This document shows positions 6,910 through 14,204 of a stretch of DNA of 17,963 nt, piece after piece (position 1 is the stretch's first letter; each line of letters opens with the position of its first letter). Made by a program: the position numbers and the translations under genes. The notes under the pieces are model-generated. The model was not told the origin of the DNA, did no database searches, and saw only the letters and a list, made by a program, of their open reading frames with translations. The DNA comes from SAR202 cluster bacterium. GTDB taxonomy: Bacteria > Chloroflexota > Dehalococcoidia > Lucifugimonadales > UBA1123. The DNA lies in contig JASLRP010000559.1 of NCBI GenBank assembly GCA_030743915.1, positions 1 to 17,963 on the forward strand, in the 5' to 3' direction.

Positions 6910-8094
6910 TCAAGCCTTCGGGCGAAATATGCCGAAGGAGCTGGTGTAGCCGTGGAGGTAGGTTGAGCCTGCCACCTGGCCGATCTCGCCGTTGCAGAAG
7001 AATCCGGTCAACGGCATGGCGCTGACTTTCTCGCGGAACATGTCGGTGTCGTGGTCGGCGCGTCCGTAGAGATAGGAGCCGCGCCCCAGGCACTGAAACA
7101 GCAACGCTCCCGACTCCGAGTGCGGCTGGCTGTTGCCCACGTACTGGTCGAGCATGGCGTTGAGGTCGTGAGTCGATGTCTCGGCGTCCCGCAGGTGGAA
7201 CTGCACTCGTTGGCCTTCCTTGAGCATCTCTCCAATACTCAAAGCTCCGGCGCGGGCGTCCATGCCTACGATGTTGCGGATGAGATAGTCCCCCAGCTTC
7301 GGCTCCTCGTTGAAGGCGTCCATCACGACGCCCAGAAACAGAGAGTGCTGGGCAAGCTTACGGTCTCGCTCGCTCAGGCCCTGGACCATCTCCCGCAGAA
7401 CCTCCAGAGGTGGCTTGCCGTCCAATTCCAGGAGCATATTGCTCTGACACGAGGTAATCTGCATTCGCTCCCCGATGGGCCGACAGCCCTGCGCCACCAC
7501 CGTGTCGATCTCGATGTTGCCTTGTATCGCGACACCCACCGCGCCCGACCGATGAACCGCATCACCGGCAAAAAGCGCGTTGCCTTGTGGTTGATTCCCG
7601 CCACTGGCAAGACCGCCGATCTTAACAGCCTGGGGAAACGCGTAATCCAGGCCCGCCAGCAGGTTCTCGCCTCGCAGGCTGAACGGGTCCGCAAGCACCA
7701 GCAAATGAGGCTCGTCAGCGGCCGGAACTCCGATTATGGCCTCCCAGTCCTCGGGAGGGGCGTCGCCGTCGGGCAGGATGGGATCCTCTATGTGGAACAG
7801 GTTGAGGGCGACATCGGGCAAAACCGCCGCAGTCATGGTGAAGCCAGGGCTGTGCTCCACCTCCTTGCCCGCTCCGATAATCCCGCCGCCTGAGCATCCG
7901 ATCAACACGCTGTCGCCCACAAGCTCGCGCACCAGACCCGGAAGCTCGTCATATCGAGCGGCGTGATGGGCCGAGACAAAGGCGATAATCAGATCAGCAG
8001 ACTGTTCGCCCAACGCTTCTTTGATCTCGGCGGCGCACTCGGCCACGGCGTACTTCAGGAATCGATGCTCGGAAACGGCGGATGTCCACTTCAT
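6910..8094 (-). CDS. FIST-domain signal-sensing protein (FIST_N plus FIST_C)
   Basis: 394 residues. The N-terminal part (about 30-220) carries GCSGGG at 66-71, the FIST_N signature region. The C-terminal part (about 225-390) carries LFQCLGRG (332-339) and FFCNGEIGQV (365-374), typical of FIST_C. FIST proteins are thought to bind small ligands such as amino acids and to feed signal transduction, but this one has no kinase, GGDEF or receiver domain attached, and no partner gene is adjacent. There is no signal peptide, so it is probably cytoplasmic. The ATG at 8094 has AAAGGA 8-9 nt upstream. The leader is about 150 nt if the candidate promoter at 8252-8260 is right, and holds a hairpin and a heptamer array. 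A 280-residue frame on the opposite strand is a shadow. Confidence 0.9.
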   Translation of the reverse strand: MKWTSAVSEHRFLKYAVAECAAEIKEALGEQSADLIIAFVSAHHAARYDELPGLVRELVGDSVLIGCSGGGIIGAGKEVEHSPGFTMTAAVLPDVALNLFHIEDPILPDGDAPPEDWEAIIGVPAADEPHLLVLADPFSLRGENLLAGLDYAFPQAVKIGGLASGGNQPQGNALFAGDAVHRSGAVGVAIQGNIEIDTVVAQGCRPIGERMQITSCQSNMLLELDGKPPLEVLREMVQGLSERDRKLAQHSLFLGVVMDAFNEEPKLGDYLIRNIVGMDARAGALSIGEMLKEGQRVQFHLRDAETSTHDLNAMLDQYVGNSQPHSESGALLFQCLGRGSYLYGRADHDTDMFREKVSAMPLTGFFCNGEIGQVAGSTYLHGYTSSFGIFRPKA

Positions 8095-8108
8095 CTCTTG
8101 GTCCTTTG

Positions 8109-8143
8109 GGATAGCTGCCAGCGATCAGCTTTCAGCAGTCAGC
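8109..8143 (-). repeat. Heptamer array 3, on the minus strand
   Basis: Read on the minus strand, units are GCTGACT, GCTGAAA, GCTGATC, GCTGGCA and a last degenerate GCTATCC (boundaries at 8143, 8136, 8129, 8122 and 8115). It lies in the FIST leader, directly before the ribosome site. Confidence 0.8.
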
Positions 8144-8198
8144 AACATGCCGCGCTTCACCTGAATCAGACTGGCGTGGCTCGTTTCTCTGCACGGTA

Positions 8199-8239
8199 GT
8201 CCGGGCAAAACCCTGATAATGCGGGTTGCTGCGCCGGAC
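8199..8239 (-). other. Bulged hairpin at the 5' end of the FIST leader
   Basis: Outer stem GTCCGG/CCGGAC, then GCA/TGC, then AACCC/GGGTT, closing a ~9-nt loop; about 14 pairs with small bulges. It falls a few nt after the predicted transcription start of the FIST gene. It has no T-run, so it is not a normal terminator. It could be a structured leader or an operator palindrome. Confidence 0.45.
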
Positions 8240-8251
8240 GATGATGCGCCC

Positions 8252-8260
8252 ATTCTAGCA
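8252..8260 (-). promoter_or_regulatory. Candidate extended -10 promoter for FIST gene
   Basis: Reads TGCTAGAAT on the minus strand (TGn plus TAGAAT), giving a start near 8245. No clear -35 is seen at the standard spacing. Confidence 0.45.
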
Positions 8261-8426
8261 GAGCATCAATGAAAACCTTAAACATAGGCCAATTCCCAAC
8301 GGTGTCAAAATTGAGATCAGATACCGAACCCCCGAACATCCTTAATCATTCAGGAAGCCTGTATCAATTGAGTCGGTCGAGGGCCAGCGCCTCTGGGCAG
8401 GCCAAGCGTGACACTCGCTGAAAAAA

Positions 8427-8521
8427 CGCCATTCTGAACGGATGTGAAGAATCTGGTCGCCAATAATCCAGCACCTTACTGTTCTTCGGCCAGATGATTC
8501 GCTGCGGCTCTCAGCATGGCG
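8427..8521. repeat. Palindromic dispersed repeat, copy 3
   Basis: About 95 nt, CGCCATTCTGAACGGATG at the left and CGGCTCTCAGCATGGCG at the right. The arms match copies 1 and 2 well while the centre (about 8456-8488) is divergent, as expected if the arms are under constraint. Confidence 0.85.
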
Positions 8522-8611
8522 AGGCGAGAAATCAGCCCATCAAGTCCAATCGATCAATCTGTTACAGATTCAGATTCAGTCGGCCAAGTTGTCCCGTAAT
8601 CCTATGGCCCA

Positions 8612-8620
8612 TGCTAAACT
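8612..8620 (+). promoter_or_regulatory. Candidate extended -10 promoter for second SDR
   Basis: TGCTAAACT, TGn plus TAAACT, 77 nt ahead of the ATG. TTGTCC at 8589-8594 is a possible -35 but the 20-nt spacing is long. Confidence 0.3.
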
Positions 8621-8696
8621 CCACCCACAGACGCAAGCTCCAATCAGGCTGCATTCGTTACGGCAGGGAATTTCCAAACCATGACAGGGGGACACG

Positions 8697-9440
8697 ATGG
8701 GAAGACTAGACGGGAAGGTAGCCCTTATATCAGGTGGATCAAAAGGACAGGGCGCCGCCGAGGCGAGGCTGTTCGCCAGTGAAGGCGCGAAGGTGGTGCT
8801 GGGCGACATCCTCGATGATGAGGGCAAGAAGGTCGAAGCGGAGATCAACGAAACCGGAGGCGACGCCAGGTACGTCCATCTGGACGTGACCAGCGAAGAA
8901 CAATGGGACGCCGCCGTCAGTGAAGCCGTTGACAGCTATGGCAAGCTGGACATACTCGTCAACAACGCAGGGGTGTTGCTGCGCAAAGGGGTCGAGGAGA
9001 CGTCGGTAGAAGAGTGGGATCGAATACAGGACATAAACTCGAAAGGCGTGTTCCTGGGCGTGAAGGCCGCCATACCCGTCATGCGTGAGGCAGGCGGAGG
9101 CTCAATCGTAAATATCTCCTCAATAGCAGGCCTCAAAGGATCGACCTCTACCGCGTATAGCTCCAGCAAGGGCCTGGTTCGACTGCTGACCAAGTCCACA
9201 GCGGTGCAGTATGGGCCAGAGGGGATCAGGTGCAACTCGGTCCATCCGGGCATCATCGAGACCGACATGACCGAAGAGATGCTGGACGCTCCCGGACGAG
9301 AACACTGGCTGGGCAGGACCCCGCTCAGGATGATCGCCACCGCCCAGGACGTGGCCCTGGGCGTCCTGTACCTGGCATCCGACGAGTCGAGATACGTGAC
9401 CGGCTCCGAACTCGTGATCGACGGCGGCATCACCGCGTAA
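8697..9440 (+). CDS. Short-chain dehydrogenase/reductase (SDR)
   Basis: 247-residue classical SDR. Seen: Gly-rich loop SGGSKGQG (12-19), Asp37 at the end of strand 2 (NAD preference likely), NNAG (89-92), Asn114 in INSKG, Ser141/142, and YSSSK with Tyr154 and Lys158. All four tetrad positions are present. The ending SGSELVIDGG-type block matches the SDR at 2483, and the two are clearly paralogues over their length, but this one lacks the loop insertion. Closest general types are 3-alpha/20-beta-hydroxysteroid and glucose dehydrogenases; the substrate is unknown. The ATG at 8697 has AGGGGGA 5-6 nt upstream. The SGNH esterase gene follows after 18 nt, probably in the same operon. Confidence 0.95.
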   Translation: MGRLDGKVALISGGSKGQGAAEARLFASEGAKVVLGDILDDEGKKVEAEINETGGDARYVHLDVTSEEQWDAAVSEAVDSYGKLDILVNNAGVLLRKGVEETSVEEWDRIQDINSKGVFLGVKAAIPVMREAGGGSIVNISSIAGLKGSTSTAYSSSKGLVRLLTKSTAVQYGPEGIRCNSVHPGIIETDMTEEMLDAPGREHWLGRTPLRMIATAQDVALGVLYLASDESRYVTGSELVIDGGITA

Positions 9441-9458
9441 CAGGGTAAGGCGCATTCA

Positions 9459-10052
9459 ATGGAAGACATTCGCATTTGCTTCATCGGAGATTCTCTGACG
9501 AACGGCGCAGCCGACCCGACGTACCTCGGGTGGCCTGGGCGAGTGTGCGCCGATGCAGCCTCCAAGGGGCATCTGGTTACCTATTACAATCTTGGTGTTC
9601 GCCGCGATTCCAGCGCCGACATCTTAGAACGATGGGAAAGTGAGATCCAGAGTCGTGTCTCCAAAGAATACGACAACAGACTGGTGTTCGCTTTCGGCGC
9701 CAACGACACGACCATCGTTGACGGTCGCCCAAGAGCCAGCCCTGAAGATTCGGAAGCCAACGCTCGCAGAATTCTGGAGAAGGCCGCATCCACTTACCCC
9801 ACGCTGATGATAGGCCTCGCCCCAAACACGGATGCTGAAGACTGCGCGCGGATGGAGGCATTGTCCGAGGTTTACGAAGGGGTATGCGCGGAAGTTGGCG
9901 TTCCTTTTCTGTCCGTTTTCCAGTCGTTGAGCCACACCGAGGTCTGGATGAAAGAGATCGGCCTTGTCGATGGTAGCCATCCATCGGCGGCTGGATATGC
10001 CGCGCTCGCTGATCTGATTATCTCCTGGCCTCAGTGGTGGTTTCACGCGTAG
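9459..10052 (+). CDS. SGNH/GDSL-type esterase
   Basis: 197-residue hydrolase of the SGNH fold with all four blocks: GDSL at 10-13 (Ser12 nucleophile), Gly46 in NLGVRRD, Asn82 in GAND, and Asp171 and His174 in DGSHPSAAGY. It hydrolyses an ester, perhaps a short acyl or acetyl group. There is no signal peptide, so it is likely cytoplasmic. It starts 18 nt after the SDR stop with AAGG about 9 nt upstream of the ATG. An ester-releasing enzyme coupled with an oxidoreductase fits breakdown of an esterified alcohol; that link is inferred from order only. It ends in a converging arrangement with a methyltransferase, 69 nt away, with no terminator seen between. Confidence 0.92.
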   Translation: MEDIRICFIGDSLTNGAADPTYLGWPGRVCADAASKGHLVTYYNLGVRRDSSADILERWESEIQSRVSKEYDNRLVFAFGANDTTIVDGRPRASPEDSEANARRILEKAASTYPTLMIGLAPNTDAEDCARMEALSEVYEGVCAEVGVPFLSVFQSLSHTEVWMKEIGLVDGSHPSAAGYAALADLIISWPQWWFHA

Positions 10053-10121
10053 GACACGAACCAACTGTCCACTGCTGTCCGCCTATTTTCGCGAGATGCC
10101 CAGGTCTGAAATCGTCACAAA

Positions 10122-10907
10122 TCAATCGGCCCCCAGGACATAGACCAACTGCTCCGAGTCGGGCTCAGGTGTCTCGCCGTTGTATCCGGTGAACACATCC
10201 AACGCCTCGAACCCGTGAGAGCCGAAAAGCCGTTCCAGATCGTCAGCCAGCGTGTACCGACGCTCGACTGTGAACTCCTTGAGCCGCGTTTCGCCGTCAG
10301 GAGTTTCGATCTCGAAGCGTTGGAACCTGTATTCCATGTTGTTCTCGATATCGAGCCGGAAGGTGTTCCAGCTTCGGATGCGGTTGCCTGTCGCCGGGTC
10401 CACAACCTCCGGGCGTTGGATTGGGGTCCCTTCGGGCGTGTTCAGTCTCGACATCGGGATGAACGCGTCGATAACCACGAGCCCTGATTCTGCGAGATGC
10501 GCCTTCATGCGTTCCAGCGCCTGGTTCTGGAACTCCGGCGTCAGCAGGTAGTTGAACACGTAGTACGGGACCATGACCAGATCGAATTTCGCGCCCAAAT
10601 CCAGCTCGCAAACGTCGGCCTGAATGACCTGAACACGACCGCTGACCTCTGCAGGCAACTCCTCCAGACGATCATTGAGTATCGCCAGCATCGTGGGAGA
10701 AACGTCCGTGGCCGCGACGTCGAAACCTTTCTGGGCCAGGGGAATGGTCAATCGCCCGGATCCGGCGCCGATCTCCAGAATCGGCCCGCCGACCTGAGCG
10801 GCGTACTTTTCATACATCGGGAAGTCGTCTAGAAATTCTCCGACATACAGATCGTAGAACTCGGAAAAATTGTCGTACGGGTCGATGATCTGTTTCACGT
10901 CTGCCAT
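10122..10907 (-). CDS. Class I SAM-dependent methyltransferase
   Basis: 261 residues with motif I ILEIGAGSGRL (about 43-53), an acidic strand-2 end in ATDVS, motif II around FDLVMVPYYVFNYLL and motif III around LAESGLVVIDAF. The C-terminal half (about 150-261), with repeated beta-type residues such as RRYTLADDLERLFGSHGF, matches the methyltransferase-25-like group acting on small molecules. I chose the ATG at 10907 because GGGGG lies upstream and a candidate -10 at 10946-10954 would leave only about 8 nt of leader for the alternative ATG at 10931. The substrate is unknown. It is divergent from the MFS exporter; a link between the two is possible but not shown. Confidence 0.9.
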   Translation of the reverse strand: MADVKQIIDPYDNFSEFYDLYVGEFLDDFPMYEKYAAQVGGPILEIGAGSGRLTIPLAQKGFDVAATDVSPTMLAILNDRLEELPAEVSGRVQVIQADVCELDLGAKFDLVMVPYYVFNYLLTPEFQNQALERMKAHLAESGLVVIDAFIPMSRLNTPEGTPIQRPEVVDPATGNRIRSWNTFRLDIENNMEYRFQRFEIETPDGETRLKEFTVERRYTLADDLERLFGSHGFEALDVFTGYNGETPEPDSEQLVYVLGAD

Positions 10908-10945
10908 AATCCAGCCCCCAACTGGGTTCATTTCCAGGCGCCATC

Positions 10946-10954
10946 ACTATAACA
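10946..10954 (-). promoter_or_regulatory. Candidate extended -10 promoter for methyltransferase
   Basis: TGTTATAGT on the minus strand, TGn plus TATAGT, 39 nt ahead of the ATG at 10907. Confidence 0.45.
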
Positions 10955-10992
10955 CCGCGCATCTTCGGACCGAAATTGGTATCCAACCCATA

Positions 10993-11001
10993 TGTTAGAC
11001 T
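10993..11001 (+). promoter_or_regulatory. Candidate extended -10 promoter for MFS exporter
   Basis: TGTTAGACT, TGn plus TAGACT, predicting a start near 11008 and a leader of about 13 nt to the ATG at 11021. It lies downstream of the alternative TTG start at 10976, which argues against that start. Confidence 0.4.
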
Positions 11002-11020
11002 GATCACATCTGACTGGGGT

Positions 11021-12520
11021 ATGAATTTGCTGAGCCAGACCCTCTCGAAGAGAGACAATTACAAGTGGTGGGTGCTGTTCGCCGTAGCCTTCGGCACCTT
11101 CGCTTCGGTGATGACTCACGGAAGCGTGAACGTCGCCCTGCCGACCATTGCCACCCACTTCGGGACCGACCTGCCCACTGTTCAGTGGGTGGTCATCGCC
11201 GAGGCCCTGACCGTCAGCGCATTGCTGTTGCCAATGGGCCGTCTTTCCGACCTCGTTGGACGCAAGCAAGTCTATATCAGCGGCCTGGTGATTTTCGTTG
11301 CGGCGGCGGCGCTGGCCGGGTTCTCCAACTCCATCATGCTGCTGATTCTGTCGAAGGTCATCCAGGGCGCGGGCGCTGCCATGACTCAGGGCACAGGCAT
11401 GGCAATGGTCACCTCAGTATTCCCAGAAGACAAACGCGGCAAGGGCATCGGCACCCAGATGAGCATCGTGGGCACCGGAGGCATGGCCGGGCCAGTCATC
11501 GGCGGGCTGCTGGTCAGCGCGCTGGGCTGGCGGTGGGTGTTCTTCATCAACATCCCGCTGGGGATAATCGCCGCCGTCGCCGCCCTGCTCATCATGGACA
11601 AAAGCATCTTTTTCCAGGAGCGTCGAGGCACGCGATACGACTGGCTGGGAGCAGCTCTGTCCACTGGCGCGCTGGTCACTTTCCTGATGCTGATGACCAA
11701 TGGGTACCGCGCTGGTTGGACATCTCCGCCCATAGTTGCGGCGGCGTTGGCATTTGGCGGACTGCTGGCAACATTCATCTGGTGGGAGCTTCGCGCTCCG
11801 GCGCCGATGCTGGACCTGCGGCTGTTCGCCCGTCGAGTGTTCGCGTTGGGAGTGCTGGCCAGCTTCGTGTCGTTCCTGGGAACGTCATCGGTCCGGTTCC
11901 TGATGCCCTTCTACCTCCAAGGAGTGTTGGGATTCAAGCCCGGCCAGATTGGGCTCATCATGCTGCCCACGGCCATCACAATGACGATCATGGGGCCGCT
12001 GGCAGGGCGATGGTCGGACAAGTACGGTTTCCGAAGATTTAACGTCGCAGGACTGACCCTCTCGGCCACGGGACTGTACATCATCTCGCGACTGTCGGAG
12101 ACATCATCGGTGTCACTGGTGATAGTGGCGATGGTGTTGCAGGCGGCCGGGAATGGGTTGTTCAACTCGCCCAACAGCGCGTCGATATTCAGCGCCGCTG
12201 AAGCAAGCAAGCACGGGGTCGTCTCGGCGCTGCTGAGCCTGGTGCGAAACTCGGCCAACGTGACCAGCATAGCCGTGGCGACCACCATCGTGACCGCGAC
12301 TATGGTGTCGATGGGCTATGCCCCTGACCTGGGAGACGTGCGCACTTCCGAGGACTCCGGAGTGCTGAGCGCCTTCGTCTCCGGCCTGCGACTTTTGTAC
12401 TTGATAATGGGCAGCGTCCTGCTCATCGGTGTTGCGGCGTCGTTCTTCAAGGGATCGCAGCAGACAGAGAAGCCCACAGAACCCGCTCCAGAACCCGAAG
12501 CCAGGACCTCGGCAGACTGA
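11021..12520 (+). CDS. MFS multidrug exporter, DHA2 (14-helix) type
   Basis: 499-residue major facilitator with about 14 hydrophobic helices. Motif A GRLSDLVGRK follows helix 2, and the helix 5 motif C region has GTGGMAGPVIGG, the antiporter signature. The length and extra two helices place it with the EmrB/QacA drug:H+ antiporters. The C-terminus is a short acidic/Pro-rich cytosolic tail. Expected role is proton-driven efflux of drugs or metabolites across the inner membrane; no EmrA-type partner is adjacent, so outer-membrane coupling is not indicated. The start at ATG 11021 is preferred over TTG 10976 from the promoter position. The ribosome site is weak (GGGGT directly ahead). The next gene follows after 12 nt. 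Confidence 0.93.
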   Translation: MNLLSQTLSKRDNYKWWVLFAVAFGTFASVMTHGSVNVALPTIATHFGTDLPTVQWVVIAEALTVSALLLPMGRLSDLVGRKQVYISGLVIFVAAAALAGFSNSIMLLILSKVIQGAGAAMTQGTGMAMVTSVFPEDKRGKGIGTQMSIVGTGGMAGPVIGGLLVSALGWRWVFFINIPLGIIAAVAALLIMDKSIFFQERRGTRYDWLGAALSTGALVTFLMLMTNGYRAGWTSPPIVAAALAFGGLLATFIWWELRAPAPMLDLRLFARRVFALGVLASFVSFLGTSSVRFLMPFYLQGVLGFKPGQIGLIMLPTAITMTIMGPLAGRWSDKYGFRRFNVAGLTLSATGLYIISRLSETSSVSLVIVAMVLQAAGNGLFNSPNSASIFSAAEASKHGVVSALLSLVRNSANVTSIAVATTIVTATMVSMGYAPDLGDVRTSEDSGVLSAFVSGLRLLYLIMGSVLLIGVAASFFKGSQQTEKPTEPAPEPEARTSAD

Positions 12521-12532
12521 GCCACATAACCC

Positions 12533-13198
12533 ATGACCCATCAGGACGCCCCACAGCCATTCCCAGAAAACTACTTCCAGAGGGTGGACGGGAACGATGA
12601 CCGCCTGTTCTACACCGAACCGCGCCTCGTTACGCATATCGACGACCACGCCATCGCCGCCATCGGAGGGTTCTTCCAACAGCATCTGCCGCGTAATTCG
12701 ACGATCCTCGATCTGATGAGTTCGTGGCGTTCCCATCTGCCCGACGGATTCCCCACGGAGAAAGTGGTGGGCCTGGGCATGAACGAAGTGGAGATGCGCG
12801 AGAATCCCCAGCTTGACGAATGGGTCATCCATGACCTGAACTCCGATCCCCAACTCCCCTTCGAGACCGGCGCCTTCGACGCAGTGGTCGTCACCGTCTC
12901 CATCCAGTACATGACCGGTCCCGTGGAGGTGTTCTCAGAGGTGAGGCGCATCCTGAAGGACGACGGGGCCTTTTACGTCATATATTCCAACCGCATGTTC
13001 CCTACCAAGGCCGTGGCCATCTGGCAGAACCTGAGCGACAACCAGCGGGCGCAACTGATTGCATCCTACTTCGTCAAATCAGCGCGCTGGAGCCAGCCCA
13101 CAGCCAGGGATGTCAGTCCGGACCTCGGCTTTCGGACTGACCCGGTGTTCATCGTGTCAGCCAACAAACTGGGCACGCAGGCGGCGTCTGGCAATTAG
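12533..13198 (+). CDS. Methyltransferase-like protein with degenerate SAM-binding motif
   Basis: 221 residues resembling class I methyltransferases: a strand-loop ILDLMSSWRSHLP in the motif I place, then motif II-like FDAVVVTVSIQYMT and motif III-like ILKDDGAFYVIYSN. The glycine-rich GxGxG of motif I is replaced by MSSWRSH, which should weaken or change SAM binding. I recall a widespread family with this LDLMSSW feature, usually annotated only as methyltransferase type 11, so the change is probably ancestral rather than local decay. The ATG at 12533 lies 12 nt after the MFS stop; no strong ribosome site is seen, so coupling to the exporter is likely. Function is unknown. Confidence 0.85.
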   Translation: MTHQDAPQPFPENYFQRVDGNDDRLFYTEPRLVTHIDDHAIAAIGGFFQQHLPRNSTILDLMSSWRSHLPDGFPTEKVVGLGMNEVEMRENPQLDEWVIHDLNSDPQLPFETGAFDAVVVTVSIQYMTGPVEVFSEVRRILKDDGAFYVIYSNRMFPTKAVAIWQNLSDNQRAQLIASYFVKSARWSQPTARDVSPDLGFRTDPVFIVSANKLGTQAASGN

Positions 13199-13228
13199 CT
13201 GAAAGCCATCTGGCGCCTGCTATATAAT
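13199..13228 (+). promoter_or_regulatory. Promoter candidate for SirB1-like gene
   Basis: CTGAAA (13199-13204), 18-nt spacer, TATAAT (13223-13228), with TGC just before the -10 area. It gives a leader of about 134 nt. It sits directly after the methyltransferase-like stop. A weaker TACAAT occurs near 13302. Confidence 0.5.
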
Positions 13229-13368
13229 GGCGGCGAGGATTGAACTGGACGAATTGTTCTCCCCAATCGCGCCCGATTTCCATGTGACGTCAATCCAGGA
13301 TACAATCTGCACTGCGGCAACCAATAATCCAAGAGCCGCACAACGCAATCGATCAAAGGGCCTGGTCT

Positions 13369-14196
13369 TTGGACAAGAGCTACATTCTGAAGAACTTCGA
13401 GGACATCGCGCAACTGCCGGACCGCGAGATCGACCTGGCGCGCGCGGCGCTTCTGGTCGCGTCATCTGAATACCCCACTCTGAACGTCGAGCGGGAGCTG
13501 TTCATGCTCCAGAGGCTGGCGGGGGACGTGTCCAGCAAGCTGTTGGAGGAAGACGAACCCCTCTTCACCATGAACACTCTCAGCGAGCATCTGTTCGACG
13601 ATCTGGGTTTCAAGGGCGACACCAAGAACTACTACGACCCGCGAAACAGCTATCTGAACGATGTTGTCTCACGCAAGCGCGGCATCCCCATCACTCTTTC
13701 GCTGGTGTACATAGAGGTGGGCCGACGGCTGAGAATGCCGCTGGAAGGCATCGGAATGCCGGGCCATTTCCTGGTGCGGCATCAGGAGATTGACGACCTG
13801 TTCGCGGACCCATTCAACGGCGGCATCCTTCTGTCAATCGAGGAGTGCAAACAGCGGCTTAAGGACTCGGTTCGTGGCTCGTTTCATTGGGATTCCAAAT
13901 TCCTGGAGCCGGTGACCAACCGTGAATTCCTCGCGCGAATCATCCGCAACCTGAAGTCGATCTATCTTAGAAGGAAAGATCACGTTCGCGCTATGACAAT
14001 GATCGAGTTCTCGCTGGCTCTGGACCCAAACTCTGCGTCAGACCGCAGAGACCGAGGAATCGCCCATTACCACCTGGGCAACAGCGCCGAAGCTCTGAAC
14101 GACCTCCAGTATTACCTGGACTTCGCGCCCCACGGGCAGGACACCGAGGGCGTGCATCAGTTGGTGTCAGAGCTTCGCAGTTTTCTGGACGACTGA
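13369..14196 (+). CDS. SirB1-family transglutaminase-like protein with C-terminal TPR
   Basis: 275 residues. The middle part (about 95-160) has RKRGIPITLSLVYIEVGRRL, GIGMPGHFLVRH and FADPFNGG, the conserved core of the SirB1/transglutaminase-like N family. The C-terminal part (about 195-270) contains tetratricopeptide-like helices with ALDPNSASDRRDRG and YHLGNSAEALNDL. I do not see the catalytic Cys of classical transglutaminases in the core; most SirB1 proteins lack it as well, and their role is unclear, probably protein-protein binding. The start is TTG at 13369 with AAAGGG 8 nt upstream; the first in-frame ATG would cut off a conserved N-terminal helix. The gene converges on a lipoprotein gene, 8 nt apart, with no terminator between. 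Confidence 0.88.
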   Translation: MDKSYILKNFEDIAQLPDREIDLARAALLVASSEYPTLNVERELFMLQRLAGDVSSKLLEEDEPLFTMNTLSEHLFDDLGFKGDTKNYYDPRNSYLNDVVSRKRGIPITLSLVYIEVGRRLRMPLEGIGMPGHFLVRHQEIDDLFADPFNGGILLSIEECKQRLKDSVRGSFHWDSKFLEPVTNREFLARIIRNLKSIYLRRKDHVRAMTMIEFSLALDPNSASDRRDRGIAHYHLGNSAEALNDLQYYLDFAPHGQDTEGVHQLVSELRSFLDD

Positions 14197-14204
14197 CTGC
14201 TCAA

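Larger units (their letters stand above)
8095..8696. other. 602-nt intergenic region between divergent FIST and SDR genes
   Basis: No protein-coding frame with family character is seen here. From left to right it holds the FIST ribosome site, heptamer array 3, the leader hairpin, the FIST promoter candidate, palindromic repeat copy 3 and the SDR promoter candidate. In 8261-8426 and 8530-8610 I see nothing recognisable. Confidence 0.6.

Noticed and set aside
7051..7893. 280-residue plus-strand frame under the FIST gene
   Set aside because: Antisense shadow of a frame with FIST_N and FIST_C signatures.
2366..8143. CRISPR array
   Set aside because: The repeats are 7-nt tandem units or isolated palindromes, with no regular 28-37 nt repeats and unique spacers, and no cas genes.
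10976..11020. Upstream TTG start for the MFS exporter
   Set aside because: It lies before the likely -10 at 10993, and adds 15 residues without MFS character.
12113..12853. 246-residue minus-strand frame across the MFS and methyltransferase-like genes
   Set aside because: It spans two well-supported genes on the other strand and has no family features of its own.
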